DNA of 64,000 nt from Acidimicrobiales bacterium. GTDB lineage: Bacteria > Actinomycetota > Acidimicrobiia > Acidimicrobiales > JAHWLA01. A model generated the notes under the pieces. It worked only from the letters and a program-made list of their open reading frames with translations, made no database searches and was not told where the DNA came from. The stretch covers positions 1 to 64,000 of the forward strand of contig DATLNE010000040.1 of the NCBI GenBank assembly GCA_035536915.1. The letters run 5' to 3'. Positions 1 through 9,182 of the stretch are shown here, one piece after another (position 1 is the first letter of the stretch; every line of letters starts with the position of its first letter). The position numbers and the translations under genes are program-made.

Positions 1-1
1 C

Positions 2-745
<744 letters not shown>

Positions 746-758
746 CCGGGACCGCAGG

Positions 759-1546
759 TCAGCTAAAGGGCGCCAGCGCTTCGGCGCCGAACCCGGCGAC
801 CCTGGCGGCAGGAAGGCCGGCGCGATCGCAGTACCAGTTGTGGTAGCGGGCCAGCCACTCGTACTTGACCCTGACACAGGGGTTGTCGCGGTGGTCGAGC
901 AGGCCGCGCTGTATCAGGGCGCTGTGTTCGCCCAGCAGCGGCAGAAGCTCGTCCTTGTCGTCGCCGGAGCAGTAGTTACGGGCGGCATCGAGGTAGTTCA
1001 CGAAGACGCGCCCCGCGTTGTCGATGACGAGGAAGTCGCTGTGAGGCGTCCACGTCGATCCCTTGCCGTAGGACGGGAGGAGCGACCGTGCCAGGGCGAC
1101 GACGTCGGGTGAGAGCACCACGCGCGGGGTTGTCGCGTTCCGTTCGAGCTTGACCGCCTCGACGAGGGCAGGCCCGAAGGTCACGTTGCCGTCCATGAAG
1201 AACGCTCCGAGGGCGAACCCGCCCCGGGTGGCAAAGCCCGCTCGGGCCAGCTCGAACTGCACTCTCTCTGCCATTGTGACGACGTCGAGGAACTCGTTCT
1301 CGCCGTGCCAGGTCGTGATCGGGAAGCCAATCGTCAGACTGTCGGAGAACCAGGCGTGCTCGTAGCCAGGCCCGATCTGGGCATGTTCCCGGGCCGCGGT
1401 GAACGCCACGTCGAGCCGGGCGAGCACGTCCGCAGCGTTCGGGCTGTTGCCAGGGCGCTGACGCCGAGCAGGTCGAGGAACAGGACGAGCGAGTCGGCGA
1501 AGGCCGGCGCTCCGTCGACAGTCCGAGGGTACGGGCACGCAGCCAC
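759..1546 (-). pseudogene. Class III nucleotidyl cyclase-like protein, apparently frameshifted
   Basis: Two overlapping frames together give one protein. The N-terminal frame (GTG at 1546) encodes ADSLVLFLDLLGVSAL, like the first metal-binding strand of class III cyclase folds. The second frame continues with NAADVLARLDVAFTAAREH, FSDSLTIGFPI and FGPALVEAVKLER, and runs to 759. The frames join at the GGG run 1441-1443 (CCC on the coding strand): one extra C would restore a continuous reading frame of about 263 residues. This is therefore either a real -1 frameshift or a base-calling error. It follows the MaoC gene by 34 nt and may be the last member of that operon. The cyclase-like call rests on motif resemblance only; function is unknown. 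Confidence 0.55.
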
Positions 1547-1580
1547 CCCGTCATGGTGCCGGCGCCCGGCGCCGCCCAGG

Positions 1581-2435
1581 TCAGGCCAGGGTGAAGCGGC
1601 CGCCGTCGAGGGCGACCTGGCCGGGCGCAGTCTCGGTGCGGAAGAAGGCGCCTCGCCCGTCGTCGTCGATCCAGATCGACGTGGTCAGCGTGTCGCCGGG
1701 GAACACCGGCTTGACGAAGCGGGCGTGCATGCTGCGGAAGCGGAAGGGGTTGCCCTCGCACACCGTGTGCAGGAGCGCCCGGCCTGCGAACCCGTAGGTG
1801 CACAGCCCGTGGAGGATGGGCCGGTCGAAGCCGGCCAGCTTGGCGAACTCGGGGTCGGAGTGCAGCGGGTTGGGCCCGTCGGCCAAGCGGTAGAGGAGGG
1901 CCTGGTCGACCCGAGTGGCTTGCGTGACGACGTGGTCGGCGGGCCGGTCGGGCGCTGTCGGCGCCGGTTGCGACGCGGCACGCGGCACGCCTTCGAGGTG
2001 CTCACCCCTGACAAAGGCCACCACCCGGTTCTCGAACAGCAGCTCGCCGGTTTCGGGGTCGCGTCCCTCGTTCTGCCGCACGAGCGTGACGCCGCTGCCC
2101 TTGGCGGACAGCTCGGTGATGCGGGCCACGCACACTGCTCGCCCTTCGGGGGCGAGGGGCCGGTGCACGACCAGCCCCTGCTCGGCGTGCAGCACCTTGG
2201 TCCAGTCGACTGTGCCGAGCTTGCGGATCATGCCCAGCGGGCCGAAGACGACCGGGAAGGTGGGCAGCACCTTCTGCGCCAGGCCCGTGGAGTTCTCGGT
2301 GGTGAACTCCAACTCGAAAAAGGGGTCGACCGCCCCCGCCCCCACGCCGAGGGCGTAGAGCATGCAGTCCTTGGCGGACCAGCGGACCTCGAAGGGGTCC
2401 GAGGTGAGCCCGACGGCGTGGGGGTTGAGGGGCAC
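1581..2435 (-). CDS. MaoC-family two-domain 2-enoyl-CoA hydratase (hydratase-2 type)
   Basis: A 284-residue double hot-dog protein of the MFE-2 hydratase type, expected to hydrate trans-2-enoyl-CoA to (R)-3-hydroxyacyl-CoA. The N-terminal half carries YALGVGAG, the C-terminal half the hydratase-2 segment ending NPLHSDPEFAKLAGF followed by ILHGLCTYGFAGRALL. Unusually, the residues before NPLH read ADGP: where hydratase 2 has the catalytic Asp five residues before His (GDWNPLH) this protein has Gly, with an Asp one place earlier. The gene lies 9 nt after the thiolase and with the SDR and DUF35 genes upstream forms a beta-oxidation-like operon read leftwards. The family is clear; activity is uncertain because of the shifted Asp. 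Confidence 0.85.
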   Translation of the reverse strand: MPLNPHAVGLTSDPFEVRWSAKDCMLYALGVGAGAVDPFFELEFTTENSTGLAQKVLPTFPVVFGPLGMIRKLGTVDWTKVLHAEQGLVVHRPLAPEGRAVCVARITELSAKGSGVTLVRQNEGRDPETGELLFENRVVAFVRGEHLEGVPRAASQPAPTAPDRPADHVVTQATRVDQALLYRLADGPNPLHSDPEFAKLAGFDRPILHGLCTYGFAGRALLHTVCEGNPFRFRSMHARFVKPVFPGDTLTTSIWIDDDGRGAFFRTETAPGQVALDGGRFTLA

Positions 2436-2444
2436 GGTCGAGCC

Positions 2445-3653
2445 TTAGGAGGCGCGGCGTTCGAGGATGTGCACTCCGCAGCTCGAACCGAGGCCGATGA
2501 CGTGGGCCAGGCCGACTTTGGCGTCGGGGATCTGGCGGTCTCCGGCTTCGCCGCGCAAGTGGGTGGCCACCTCGAAGATGCCCGCCACACCGGTGGCGCC
2601 GATGGGGTGGCCCTTGGAGATGAGCCCGCCCGAGACGTTCACCGGGATGCGGCCGTCACGGGTGGGCGCGCCGGAGTCGATGAAGTCGCCGGCACCACCG
2701 GGCTCGCACAGCCGCAGGTTGTCGTAGTGCACGAGCTCGGCCGTGGCGAAGCAGTCGTGCAGCTCCACCAGGTCGAGGTCTTGCGGGTCGACTCCCGCCT
2801 TGGCGTATGCCTGGTCGGCGGCCATGCGGGTCAAGGTGTTGATGTCGGGCTGCACGTGGTCGGCCGGGGTGAAGGGGTCGCTGGTGAGCACCGACGCCGA
2901 GATCTTCACCGCCCGCCGCTGCTGATCAGGGTCGAGCGTGCGCAGCTTCTTCTCCGACACCAGCACCACGGCCGCGGCGCCGTCACCGGTGGGGCAGCAC
3001 ATGAGCACGGTGTTGGGGTAGCCGATCAGCTCGGCGTTCATCACCTGCTCCAGCGTGAACTCGTCGCGGTACTGGGCGAGCGGGTTCAGCGTGGAGTGCT
3101 TGTGGTTCTTGACCGCCACCTTGGCGAACTGCTCGAAGCCGACGCCGTCGTTGTTGGCCGCGTACTCCAGCCCGGCCTTGGCGAACACGCCGGGCATCAG
3201 GCCGCTGCCGAGCACTCCCTCGACGCCTTGGACGGCGCCGAACCGGCCCTTGGGCTCGAAGACCCGCTTCTGGTCGGTGCGGGCCTTCTTGCCCGCGTTG
3301 AGCAGGCCCTGCTTGCCCATCTTCTCGGCACCGACGGCGAGGCCCATGTCGGCTTCGCCCGCGGCGATCGAGAGGTAGACGGCTCGGACGGCCGTAGCCC
3401 CGGTGGCGCAGGCGTTGACGACGTTGAAGACGGGGACGCCGTACTGGCCCAGCTGGTGCTGGACGCGCTGGCCGACCCCCGTGCTCGCCTCCTCCAGGTT
3501 GCCTGCGGCGACCACCTGCATGTCGCGCATGCCGACGCCACCGTCGTCGAGGGCGCCGATGGTCGCCTCGCAGGCGAGGTCGACGAGGTCCTTGTCGGCA
3601 TAGCGGCCGAACTTGGTCATCGAGGCCCCGAGGACCCAGACGGACTCACCCAT
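2445..3653 (-). CDS. SCP2-type thiolase (acetyl-CoA acetyltransferase family)
   Basis: A 402-residue thiolase-fold protein. The nucleophilic Cys82 sits in NACATGATAV, a HDCF motif of the SCP2/non-decarboxylating type is near residue 297, and the C-terminal GGLISKGHPIGATG loop is near residue 345. Enzymes of this type cleave 3-oxoacyl-CoA or act in retro-aldol steps of side-chain degradation. The gene overlaps the upstream DUF35 gene by 8 nt; SCP2 thiolases commonly work in a complex with a DUF35 zinc-ribbon/OB-fold protein, so the pair is probably one enzyme. The ATG start at 3653 gives the normal N-terminal strand (VWVLGASMTKFGR). The exact acyl chain or sterol-like substrate cannot be read from the sequence. 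Confidence 0.92.
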   Translation of the reverse strand: MGESVWVLGASMTKFGRYADKDLVDLACEATIGALDDGGVGMRDMQVVAAGNLEEASTGVGQRVQHQLGQYGVPVFNVVNACATGATAVRAVYLSIAAGEADMGLAVGAEKMGKQGLLNAGKKARTDQKRVFEPKGRFGAVQGVEGVLGSGLMPGVFAKAGLEYAANNDGVGFEQFAKVAVKNHKHSTLNPLAQYRDEFTLEQVMNAELIGYPNTVLMCCPTGDGAAAVVLVSEKKLRTLDPDQQRRAVKISASVLTSDPFTPADHVQPDINTLTRMAADQAYAKAGVDPQDLDLVELHDCFATAELVHYDNLRLCEPGGAGDFIDSGAPTRDGRIPVNVSGGLISKGHPIGATGVAGIFEVATHLRGEAGDRQIPDAKVGLAHVIGLGSSCGVHILERRAS

Positions 3654-4074
3654 TGCTCGCTCCTTCTCCAGGCTCGAAGGCGAAGCCGACGGCTTCGGTG
3701 CCCTCGTCGTCGGTGCCGGCGACGAATGTCGTCAGGCGCAGCGGCATCTTCAGGCGGATGCCTGCGGGATCGGTGCCCGCGTTGAGGAGGTTGGCCTTGA
3801 CCGTGCCACCCCCGTCGAGGTCGACCACGGCCGAGACGTAGGGCGTCGGGATGCCCTTGGCCGAACGGTGGATGATCGAGAACGTGCGCAACGTCCCCGT
3901 GGTGGCGAGGGCGCGGGGCTGAAAGTCCCGGTTCTCGCAGCCCGCACAGGCGATGCGGGTGTCGAAGTAGACGGCGTTGCACTTGGTGCACTCGTTGGCG
4001 ACCAGGTGCGGCTCGGGCTCCAGCTCGAGGTAGCGCACGAGCGGCATCCGCTGCGTGGTGGTCGAGGTGGTCAC
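3646..4074 (-). CDS. DUF35 zinc-ribbon/OB-fold acyl-CoA-binding partner of thiolase
   Basis: A 142-residue protein with an N-terminal rubredoxin-like zinc ribbon (CTKC at about residues 31-34 and CAGC at about 45-48) followed by an OB fold (residues about 60-130). DUF35 proteins pair with SCP2-type thiolases or aldolases and help bind the acyl-CoA. The GTG start at 4074 overlaps the SDR stop as GTGA, indicating translational coupling, and the 3' end overlaps the thiolase start by 8 nt. It is short because the upstream part of the long open frame belongs to an overlapping frame of the SDR gene, not to this protein. Confidence 0.88.
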   Translation of the reverse strand: MTTSTTTQRMPLVRYLELEPEPHLVANECTKCNAVYFDTRIACAGCENRDFQPRALATTGTLRTFSIIHRSAKGIPTPYVSAVVDLDGGGTVKANLLNAGTDPAGIRLKMPLRLTTFVAGTDDEGTEAVGFAFEPGEGASNG

Positions 4075-4976
4075 AGCGGCCTCCGCACGTCGATCTTGAG
4101 CGGGAGCTCCTTGGCTGCTGCAGCCAGTTCCTCGACGGTCCAGCGGCGTCCGTCGTTCTTCAGCATGTTGGCGATCGTCCAGCTCTGGTACTGGCCGATC
4201 TCGTCGCCGAAGACCGAGAAGACCTGCCCGGTGAAGGGGCACTCGGCGGTGGCCAGGTAGGCCACCAACGGCGAGATGTTGGCCGGGTCCCAGGGGTCGA
4301 AGGTGTTCGGGTCCTCCGGGGCCTTCATGATCTCCTCGAAGCCCGGGGTGGCCTCGGTGAGCCGGGTGCGGGCTGCGGGGGCGATGGCGTTCGACCGCAC
4401 GCCAAGCTTCTTCAGCTCCTTGGCGCAGATCTGGGTGAAGGCGGCGATGCCCATCTTGGCCGAGCCGTAGTTGGCCTGGCCCACGTTGGCGTGGAGGCCG
4501 GCCGTCGACGACGTGTTGACGACGGCGGCGTTGACCTGCTTGCCGGCCTCGACCTGCGCACGCCAGTACTGGGCGGCGAAGTGGGTCGGGGCGAACGTGC
4601 CCTTGAGGTGGACGTTGATGACCGCGTCCCACTCTTCCTCCGACATGTTGGCCATCTTCCGGTCGCGAAGGATGCCTGCGTTGTTGACGAGGACGTGCAG
4701 GTCGCCGAAGGCCTCGACGGTGGCGTCGATGAGGCGCTTGGCGCCGTCCCAGTCGGCCACGCTGTCGGCGTTGGCGATGGCTTGGCCGCCGAGGGCCTCG
4801 ATCTCCTCGACGACCTGTTCGGCCGCCGTCTTGTCGGATCCGGAACCGTCAGGACCGCCGCCCAGGTCGTTGACGACGACCCTGGCGCCCTCCTTGGCGA
4901 ACAGCAGCGCGTGCTCCCGCCCGAGACCGCGTCCGGCGCCGGTGATGATGGCTACGCGCCCGTCCAATGCGCCCAT
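4071..4976 (-). CDS. Short-chain dehydrogenase, (3R)-hydroxyacyl-CoA dehydrogenase type
   Basis: A 301-residue classical SDR: the NAD-binding TGAGRGLG is at residues 12-19, NNAG near 95, the catalytic Ser in NTSSTAG near 160, and Tyr/Lys in NYGSAK near 173. The C-terminal extension (about residues 250-301) and the DLGGGPDGSGSDKTAAEQVVEEI segment resemble the dehydrogenase part of peroxisomal multifunctional enzyme 2, so it probably oxidises (R)-3-hydroxyacyl-CoA to the 3-oxo form. First gene of the leftward operon with DUF35, thiolase and MaoC, which together could carry out hydration, oxidation and cleavage. A GGAGGT ribosome-binding site precedes the ATG, and a GTTA-N8-TTAC palindrome lies 32 nt upstream. 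Confidence 0.9.
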   Translation of the reverse strand: MGALDGRVAIITGAGRGLGREHALLFAKEGARVVVNDLGGGPDGSGSDKTAAEQVVEEIEALGGQAIANADSVADWDGAKRLIDATVEAFGDLHVLVNNAGILRDRKMANMSEEEWDAVINVHLKGTFAPTHFAAQYWRAQVEAGKQVNAAVVNTSSTAGLHANVGQANYGSAKMGIAAFTQICAKELKKLGVRSNAIAPAARTRLTEATPGFEEIMKAPEDPNTFDPWDPANISPLVAYLATAECPFTGQVFSVFGDEIGQYQSWTIANMLKNDGRRWTVEELAAAAKELPLKIDVRRPL

Positions 4977-5007
4977 GTGGGACCTCCGTGTCTGGTTGTC
5001 CCATCGA

Positions 5008-5023
5008 GTAAACCGGAGTTAAC
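5008..5023 (-). promoter_or_regulatory. GTTA-N8-TTAC operator-like palindrome before the SDR/thiolase operon
   Basis: On the minus strand the site reads GTTAACTCCGGTTTAC. It sits in the 56-nt gap between the SDR start (4976) and the preceding gene. It matches the layout of three other 16-mers in front of acyl-CoA-metabolism genes (7155-7170, 14418-14433, 57151-57166). A TetR-like repressor site is an inference; no regulator gene for it is in the window. Confidence 0.45.
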
Positions 5024-5032
5024 TTCGGGTCG

Positions 5033-6064
5033 TCAAGCCTCGTCTTTGCGCAGTTCGGAGACCAATTCGGAAACCAGGCCTTCGCCGGGCTGGTAGGTCA
5101 TGTAGAAGTTCACCCGGTGGACAACGCCGGTGAACCGCTCCTTGATCGTGCGGGCCGCCTCGGCGGGCGTCCCGACGGCGGCGAAGGTGCGCAGGACCTC
5201 GTCGTCGAGCAAGGTGCCCATCTTCTTCCACTCGCCTTGCTTGGAGAGGGCGTTGAGCTCGGTCTGGAGGTCACCCCACCCGTGCAGTTCGAGCACGCCG
5301 CGGTAGGCAGGGGTGGAGGCATAGAAGGCGATCTGTTCCCGGGTGGCGGCCGCCGCTCGCTCCAGTTCCTCGTCGGTGTGGCCCGCCACGACGAACACCG
5401 GAAGCGACAGTTGGAAGCCCTCGCTGGTGCGTCCCGCCGCCTTGAAGCCCCGATCGAGGGCCGGAAGCGTCACCTCGCGGAGGTAGCGCTCGGTGGTGAA
5501 GGCGTGGACGAGCATGCCGTCGGCCACTTCACCGGCCGTCTCCGTCATCTTCTCGCCGACCGCCGCCAGCAGGACCTTGGGCGGCCCGTAGGGGTTGGGC
5601 CCCGGGTTGAAGAACGGCGTCATGAGCGTGTGCCGGTAGAACTCGCCCTCGAATCGCAGCGGCGCTCCCGTCTCCCAGCAGTCCCAAATGGCCCGCATGG
5701 CCAGGATGAGCTCGCGCATGCGCGCGGCGGGCTTGCTCCAGGGCATGGAGAACCGCTTCTCGATGTGGCTGCGGATCTGGCTGCCGAGTCCCAGGAGGAA
5801 CCGCCCCCGCGAGTACGCCTGGAGGTCGTAGCCCAGGTTCGCCAGCGTCATGGGGTTACGGGCGAAGGCGACGGCGATGGCGGTGCCCAACTCGAGGCGC
5901 TCGGTGTGCTCGGCGGCCAACACCACCGGCAGGAACGGGTCGTGGCTGGTCTCGGCGGTCCAGCCACCGTCGTAGCCCGCGTCCTCCCGGCGTTTCGCCG
6001 CTCGGGGCACGTCGGCCAAGTCGGAAGGGATCCCCCCGTCGATGCGGATGCGTCCGGCGGTCAT
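5033..6064 (-). CDS. Luciferase-like F420-dependent oxidoreductase (LLM class)
   Basis: A 343-residue TIM-barrel protein of the bacterial luciferase-like monooxygenase superfamily. Recognisable parts are the N-terminal AGYDGGWTAETSHDPFLP, ELGTAIAVAFARNPMTLA, and GRFLLGLGSQIRSHIEKRF. Actinobacterial members of this subgroup use reduced coenzyme F420 to reduce or oxidise hydrophobic substrates. It is followed by the SDR operon in the same direction, after a gap that carries its own candidate operator, so it may be separately expressed. Upstream a TAACAT hexamer (minus strand, 6078-6073) lies 8 nt before the ATG, fitting a leaderless transcript. The substrate is unknown. Confidence 0.88.
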   Translation of the reverse strand: MTAGRIRIDGGIPSDLADVPRAAKRREDAGYDGGWTAETSHDPFLPVVLAAEHTERLELGTAIAVAFARNPMTLANLGYDLQAYSRGRFLLGLGSQIRSHIEKRFSMPWSKPAARMRELILAMRAIWDCWETGAPLRFEGEFYRHTLMTPFFNPGPNPYGPPKVLLAAVGEKMTETAGEVADGMLVHAFTTERYLREVTLPALDRGFKAAGRTSEGFQLSLPVFVVAGHTDEELERAAAATREQIAFYASTPAYRGVLELHGWGDLQTELNALSKQGEWKKMGTLLDDEVLRTFAAVGTPAEAARTIKERFTGVVHRVNFYMTYQPGEGLVSELVSELRKDEA

Positions 6065-6086
6065 AGGGACCGATGTTAGTCATGGT

Positions 6087-7124
6087 TCACTTAATGCGCT
6101 CGGCCCACTGCGCGGCGGCGGAGGCGAACAGCCGTACCCGGGTGTCCATGACCGACAAGTCGACCTCAGCCTTGCGGCCCATCACGTCGGCCTTGTACCG
6201 GGAGTAGACGCCTTCCGAGATGCAGGCCAGCTTCCACAGCGCGAACGCCTGGTAGTAGGCGAGGTCGTCGACCGGGTGACCGCAACGTTCGACGTACCGG
6301 GCCACCAGCTCCTCGCGTTCGGGGAAGCCGTCGAGCACGCTGGCCGACTCCGGCCAAGGGGGCGCGTCGTCGTGCGGGCGCGTCCAGCTCACCAGCAGCA
6401 TGGCCAGGTCAGCCAGGACGTCGCCCAGCGTGCACAGTTCCCAATCGAGCACGGCCCGGACCACGCCGTCGGGCCCGACGACGCAGTTGTCGAGCCGGTA
6501 GTCGCCGTGCACGATCCCGGTGACCGGCTGGTCCGGCAGGTGCTCGATCAGGACCTTGTAGACCCCGTCGATGTCGTCGAGGTCACGGGAGCGAGACTGC
6601 TCCCATTGCGTGCGAAAACGCTTGAGTTGGCGGGCCACGTAGTCGTCGCGGGCAGCCAGCGCCCCGAGCCCGACGGCATCGGCATCGAGGGTGTGCAGGT
6701 CGGCGAGCACGTCCACCACCGACTCGGCCGCCACCCGGCGGGCACCCGGCGCCAGCGTCTCCCGGCCCACCCGGCGGTTGCGCACGACGAGGCCGTCGAC
6801 GAACTCCATGACGTAGAAAGGGGCGTCGTTGACCGACAGGTCCTCACAGCAGGCCACCGGCTCAGGCACGGGAACGGGCGTGGGGTGCAGGGCTTGGAGC
6901 AGGCGATGTTCCCGGGTGACGTCGTGTGCAGAGGCAACCACTCGCCCCAGTGGTGGGCGGCGCAGCGCCCATCGGCGCCCGCGTGCGTCGGTCACAACGT
7001 ACGTGAGGTTCGAACGGCCCCCGGCGACGAGCTCGTACTCGAACGGCGGCTCGGCGCCGGGCAGCGACCCAGCGAGCCAGGCGGAAACCGCGGGCTCGGA
7101 GATCCCCTTCACCTGTTCTGCCAC
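6087..7124 (-). CDS. Aminoglycoside phosphotransferase-like kinase (ACAD10/11-type phosphotransferase)
   Basis: A 345-residue protein kinase-like fold phosphotransferase. It shows the Brenner motif VHGDYRLDN (catalytic Asp) and a downstream VLDWELCTLGD metal-binding segment. Family members near acyl-CoA dehydrogenases phosphorylate 4-hydroxyacyl-CoAs or other hydroxylated acids, which suits this lipid-metabolism neighbourhood better than antibiotic resistance. The GTG at 7124 is chosen as start because GGGAGG lies about 6 nt upstream and the protein then begins VAEQVKGISEP; an in-frame start further out (7193) would overlap the divergent gene and its operator. Its end is 22 nt from the luciferase-like gene, so the two may be co-transcribed. 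Confidence 0.85.
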   Translation of the reverse strand: MAEQVKGISEPAVSAWLAGSLPGAEPPFEYELVAGGRSNLTYVVTDARGRRWALRRPPLGRVVASAHDVTREHRLLQALHPTPVPVPEPVACCEDLSVNDAPFYVMEFVDGLVVRNRRVGRETLAPGARRVAAESVVDVLADLHTLDADAVGLGALAARDDYVARQLKRFRTQWEQSRSRDLDDIDGVYKVLIEHLPDQPVTGIVHGDYRLDNCVVGPDGVVRAVLDWELCTLGDVLADLAMLLVSWTRPHDDAPPWPESASVLDGFPEREELVARYVERCGHPVDDLAYYQAFALWKLACISEGVYSRYKADVMGRKAEVDLSVMDTRVRLFASAAAQWAERIK

Positions 7125-7154
7125 GTCGAACCTCCCGGTCGCTTTCGCATGTAC

Positions 7155-7170
7155 GTTAGCGAGCGCTAAC
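7155..7170. promoter_or_regulatory. Perfect operator palindrome between divergent genes
   Basis: GTTAGCGAGCGCTAAC is a perfect inverted repeat about a 2-nt centre, extendable by three base pairs on each side (7152-7173). It lies between the APH-like gene (start 7124, leftward) and the split-barrel gene (start 7180, rightward) and overlaps the TAACGT hexamer at 7167-7172 that would serve as -10 for the rightward gene. Typical of a TetR-family repressor dimer site; the regulator is not identified. Confidence 0.65.
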
Positions 7171-7179
7171 GTAGCGTCC

Positions 7180-7665
7180 ATGCCCGACGCCAACTACGAC
7201 GACCTCGCCGAGGAGTTCTTCCGCCGGGTGGCCGGCATCGCCTGGGCGGTTGTCGCCACCGTCGACACCGCAGGGCGGCCGCGCACCCGCGTGCTCCACC
7301 CGGTGTGGGAGCCGCCTGGCCCGACAGCCTTTATCGGCACTCGCCCCACGTCGCTCAAGGCCAAGCACCTCGAGCGGACGCCGTTCGTGTCGCTCACCTA
7401 CTGGACGCCCGAGCAGGCGGTTGCCGCAGCCGAATGTCGCGTGGAATGGGTGGCGGACGACGCCGAGCGTGCCCGCGTGTGGGACCTCATCAAGGCGACG
7501 CCTGAGCCCCACGGCTACGACCCCGGCACCCTGTGGTCGGGGCCCGGCGACCCGCAGTTCGGGGTCCTGCGGCTCGACGCCTACCAACTCGAGCTGTCCG
7601 GAGGACCCGAGATCGCCACAGGGGTGATCCGTCGCACATGGCGGGACTCGGCGACCGAACGATGA
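7180..7665 (+). CDS. Pyridoxamine 5'-phosphate oxidase-like split-barrel flavoprotein
   Basis: A 161-residue protein with the FMN/F420-binding split beta-barrel pattern: AGIAWAVVATVDTAGRPRTRVLHPVWE at residues about 16-42, then GTRPTSLKAKHLERTPFVSLTYW. Members of this superfamily bind FMN, F420 or haem; nothing in the sequence fixes which. The ATG at 7180 is preceded by TAACGT with a 7-nt spacer and no ribosome-binding site, suggesting a leaderless mRNA under the palindrome at 7155-7170. Next gene is an aldehyde dehydrogenase 83 nt downstream. Confidence 0.78.
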   Translation: MPDANYDDLAEEFFRRVAGIAWAVVATVDTAGRPRTRVLHPVWEPPGPTAFIGTRPTSLKAKHLERTPFVSLTYWTPEQAVAAAECRVEWVADDAERARVWDLIKATPEPHGYDPGTLWSGPGDPQFGVLRLDAYQLELSGGPEIATGVIRRTWRDSATER

Positions 7666-7748
7666 ACGTCGCCGGAGAAAGCCGAGGCAGCGTCGTGGTC
7701 GTGGCCGAACGACGGGCGCCTCGCTTCCGAGGACACTAGGAGGCACAC

Positions 7749-9182
7749 GTGCAACGACGGCTCGACCTGGGAGAGGCGCGTCACTACATCGACGGCACGT
7801 GGTGTGGTGACGGTGAGCGCATCGAGGTCGTCGACCCGGCCACCGAGCAGGTGGTGGGCCAGGTGGTGGCGGGCACCCCGGCCGACGTGGACGCCGCAGT
7901 GGCGTCTGCCCGCCGGGCCTTCCCGGCGTGGTCAGGCCGCAGCGTGGCCGAACGAGTCGACGTCGCCGGCCGGTTGGCAAAGGCGGTGGGGGAGCGGGCC
8001 GGTGACCTCATGGAGGTCATCTCCACGCAGATGGGCTCACCGCTGTGGGTCTCGGAGCGCGTGCAGGTGGGCCTGCCGATGATGGTGCTCGACGCCTTCC
8101 CGCGGACCGCCGCCGACTTCGCCTACGAGGAAGTGCTCGGCAACTCGCTCGTCGTGCGCGAACCGGTGGGGGTGGTCGGCTGCATCACGGCGTGGAACTA
8201 CCCGTTGTACCTGGCCGTGTGCAAGGTCGTGCCTGCCCTGTTGGCCGGCTGCACGGTGGTACTGAAGCCGAGCGAGATGACGCCGTTCGACGCCTGCATC
8301 CTGGCCGAGGCCATGGAGGCGGCGGGGGTGCCGCCGGGGGTCTTCAACGTCGTCCACGGCCGTGGCCCCGAGGTCGGCGAGGCCTTGGCGGCGCATCCCG
8401 ACGTCGACATGGTGTCGTTCACCGGCTCGACGGCGGCGGGTCGTCGGGTGGCGGCCACGGCGGCAGGCACGGTCAAGCGCGTCGCCTTGGAGCTCGGCGG
8501 CAAGTCGGCCACGGTCGTGCTCGACGACGCCGACGTCGCCAAGGCGGTCGCCACGGGCACCGCCATGTGCTTCCTCAACAGCGGCCAGACGTGCACGGCG
8601 CTCAGCCGCCTGCTGGTGCCCCGGGCCCGCCTCGGCGAGGCCGAGCAAATCGCCGCCGCGGTCGCGGCCAAGCACACCGTCGGCGACCCGTTCGACGCCG
8701 GCACCCGGGTCGGCCCGGTGGCGTCGGCCCGCCAGCGAGCCACCGTGCGCGGCTACATCGACGGCGCGGTGGCCGAGGGGGCACGGCTGGTGACCGGGGG
8801 CGGCGGGCCGCCGGCCGACCTGGCGTCGGGCTACTACGTGGCGCCCACCGTGTTCTCGTCGGTCGACCGGACGATGACCGTCGCCCGCGAGGAGGTCTTC
8901 GGGCCGGTGCTGGCGATCCTGCCGTACGAGGACGACGACGACGCCGTGGCCATCGCCAACGACACGATCTACGGGTTGTCGTCCGCGGTGTGGTCAGCCG
9001 ACGAGGAGCGGGCCATGGCCGTGGCCCGCCGCCTGCGCGCCGGGCAGGTCGAGGTCAACGGCGGCCCGTACAACCCCTACGCCCCCTTCGGCGGCTACCG
9101 GCAGTCGGGCACAGGCCGTGAGCTGGGCGCCCACGGCCTGGCCGAGTTCCTCGAGGTGAAGTCGATCCAGCGTCAGCCGTAG
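7749..9182 (+). CDS. Aldehyde dehydrogenase (NAD(P)+)
   Basis: A 477-residue aldehyde dehydrogenase of full family length. It has the cofactor-binding GCITAWNYPLYLAVCKVVPA, the general-base Glu in LELGGKS (about residue 249) and the catalytic Cys in SGQTC (about residue 282), followed by the typical EEVFGPVLAI and FGGYRQSGTGRELG. It oxidises an aldehyde to a carboxylic acid; the substrate is unknown. The GTG at 7749 is supported by AGGAGG 6-8 nt upstream. The last 10 nt overlap the convergent substrate-binding-protein gene. Confidence 0.93.
   Translation: MQRRLDLGEARHYIDGTWCGDGERIEVVDPATEQVVGQVVAGTPADVDAAVASARRAFPAWSGRSVAERVDVAGRLAKAVGERAGDLMEVISTQMGSPLWVSERVQVGLPMMVLDAFPRTAADFAYEEVLGNSLVVREPVGVVGCITAWNYPLYLAVCKVVPALLAGCTVVLKPSEMTPFDACILAEAMEAAGVPPGVFNVVHGRGPEVGEALAAHPDVDMVSFTGSTAAGRRVAATAAGTVKRVALELGGKSATVVLDDADVAKAVATGTAMCFLNSGQTCTALSRLLVPRARLGEAEQIAAAVAAKHTVGDPFDAGTRVGPVASARQRATVRGYIDGAVAEGARLVTGGGGPPADLASGYYVAPTVFSSVDRTMTVAREEVFGPVLAILPYEDDDDAVAIANDTIYGLSSAVWSADEERAMAVARRLRAGQVEVNGGPYNPYAPFGGYRQSGTGRELGAHGLAEFLEVKSIQRQP

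Noticed and set aside
759-1546. Cyclase-like gene as a Pycsar-type defence cyclase
   Set aside because: No effector gene is adjacent (neighbours are atpD and MaoC), the gene is frameshifted and the similarity is only at motif level.
1305-3785. Long plus-strand frame opposite the MaoC and thiolase genes
   Set aside because: Antisense shadow of recognised genes; composition is atypical (Gly, His, Val, Glu repeats) and no motif is present.
6087-7124. APH-like gene as an aminoglycoside resistance determinant
   Set aside because: Sequence segments and neighbourhood fit the ACAD10/11-type phosphotransferases of acyl metabolism, not antibiotic kinases.
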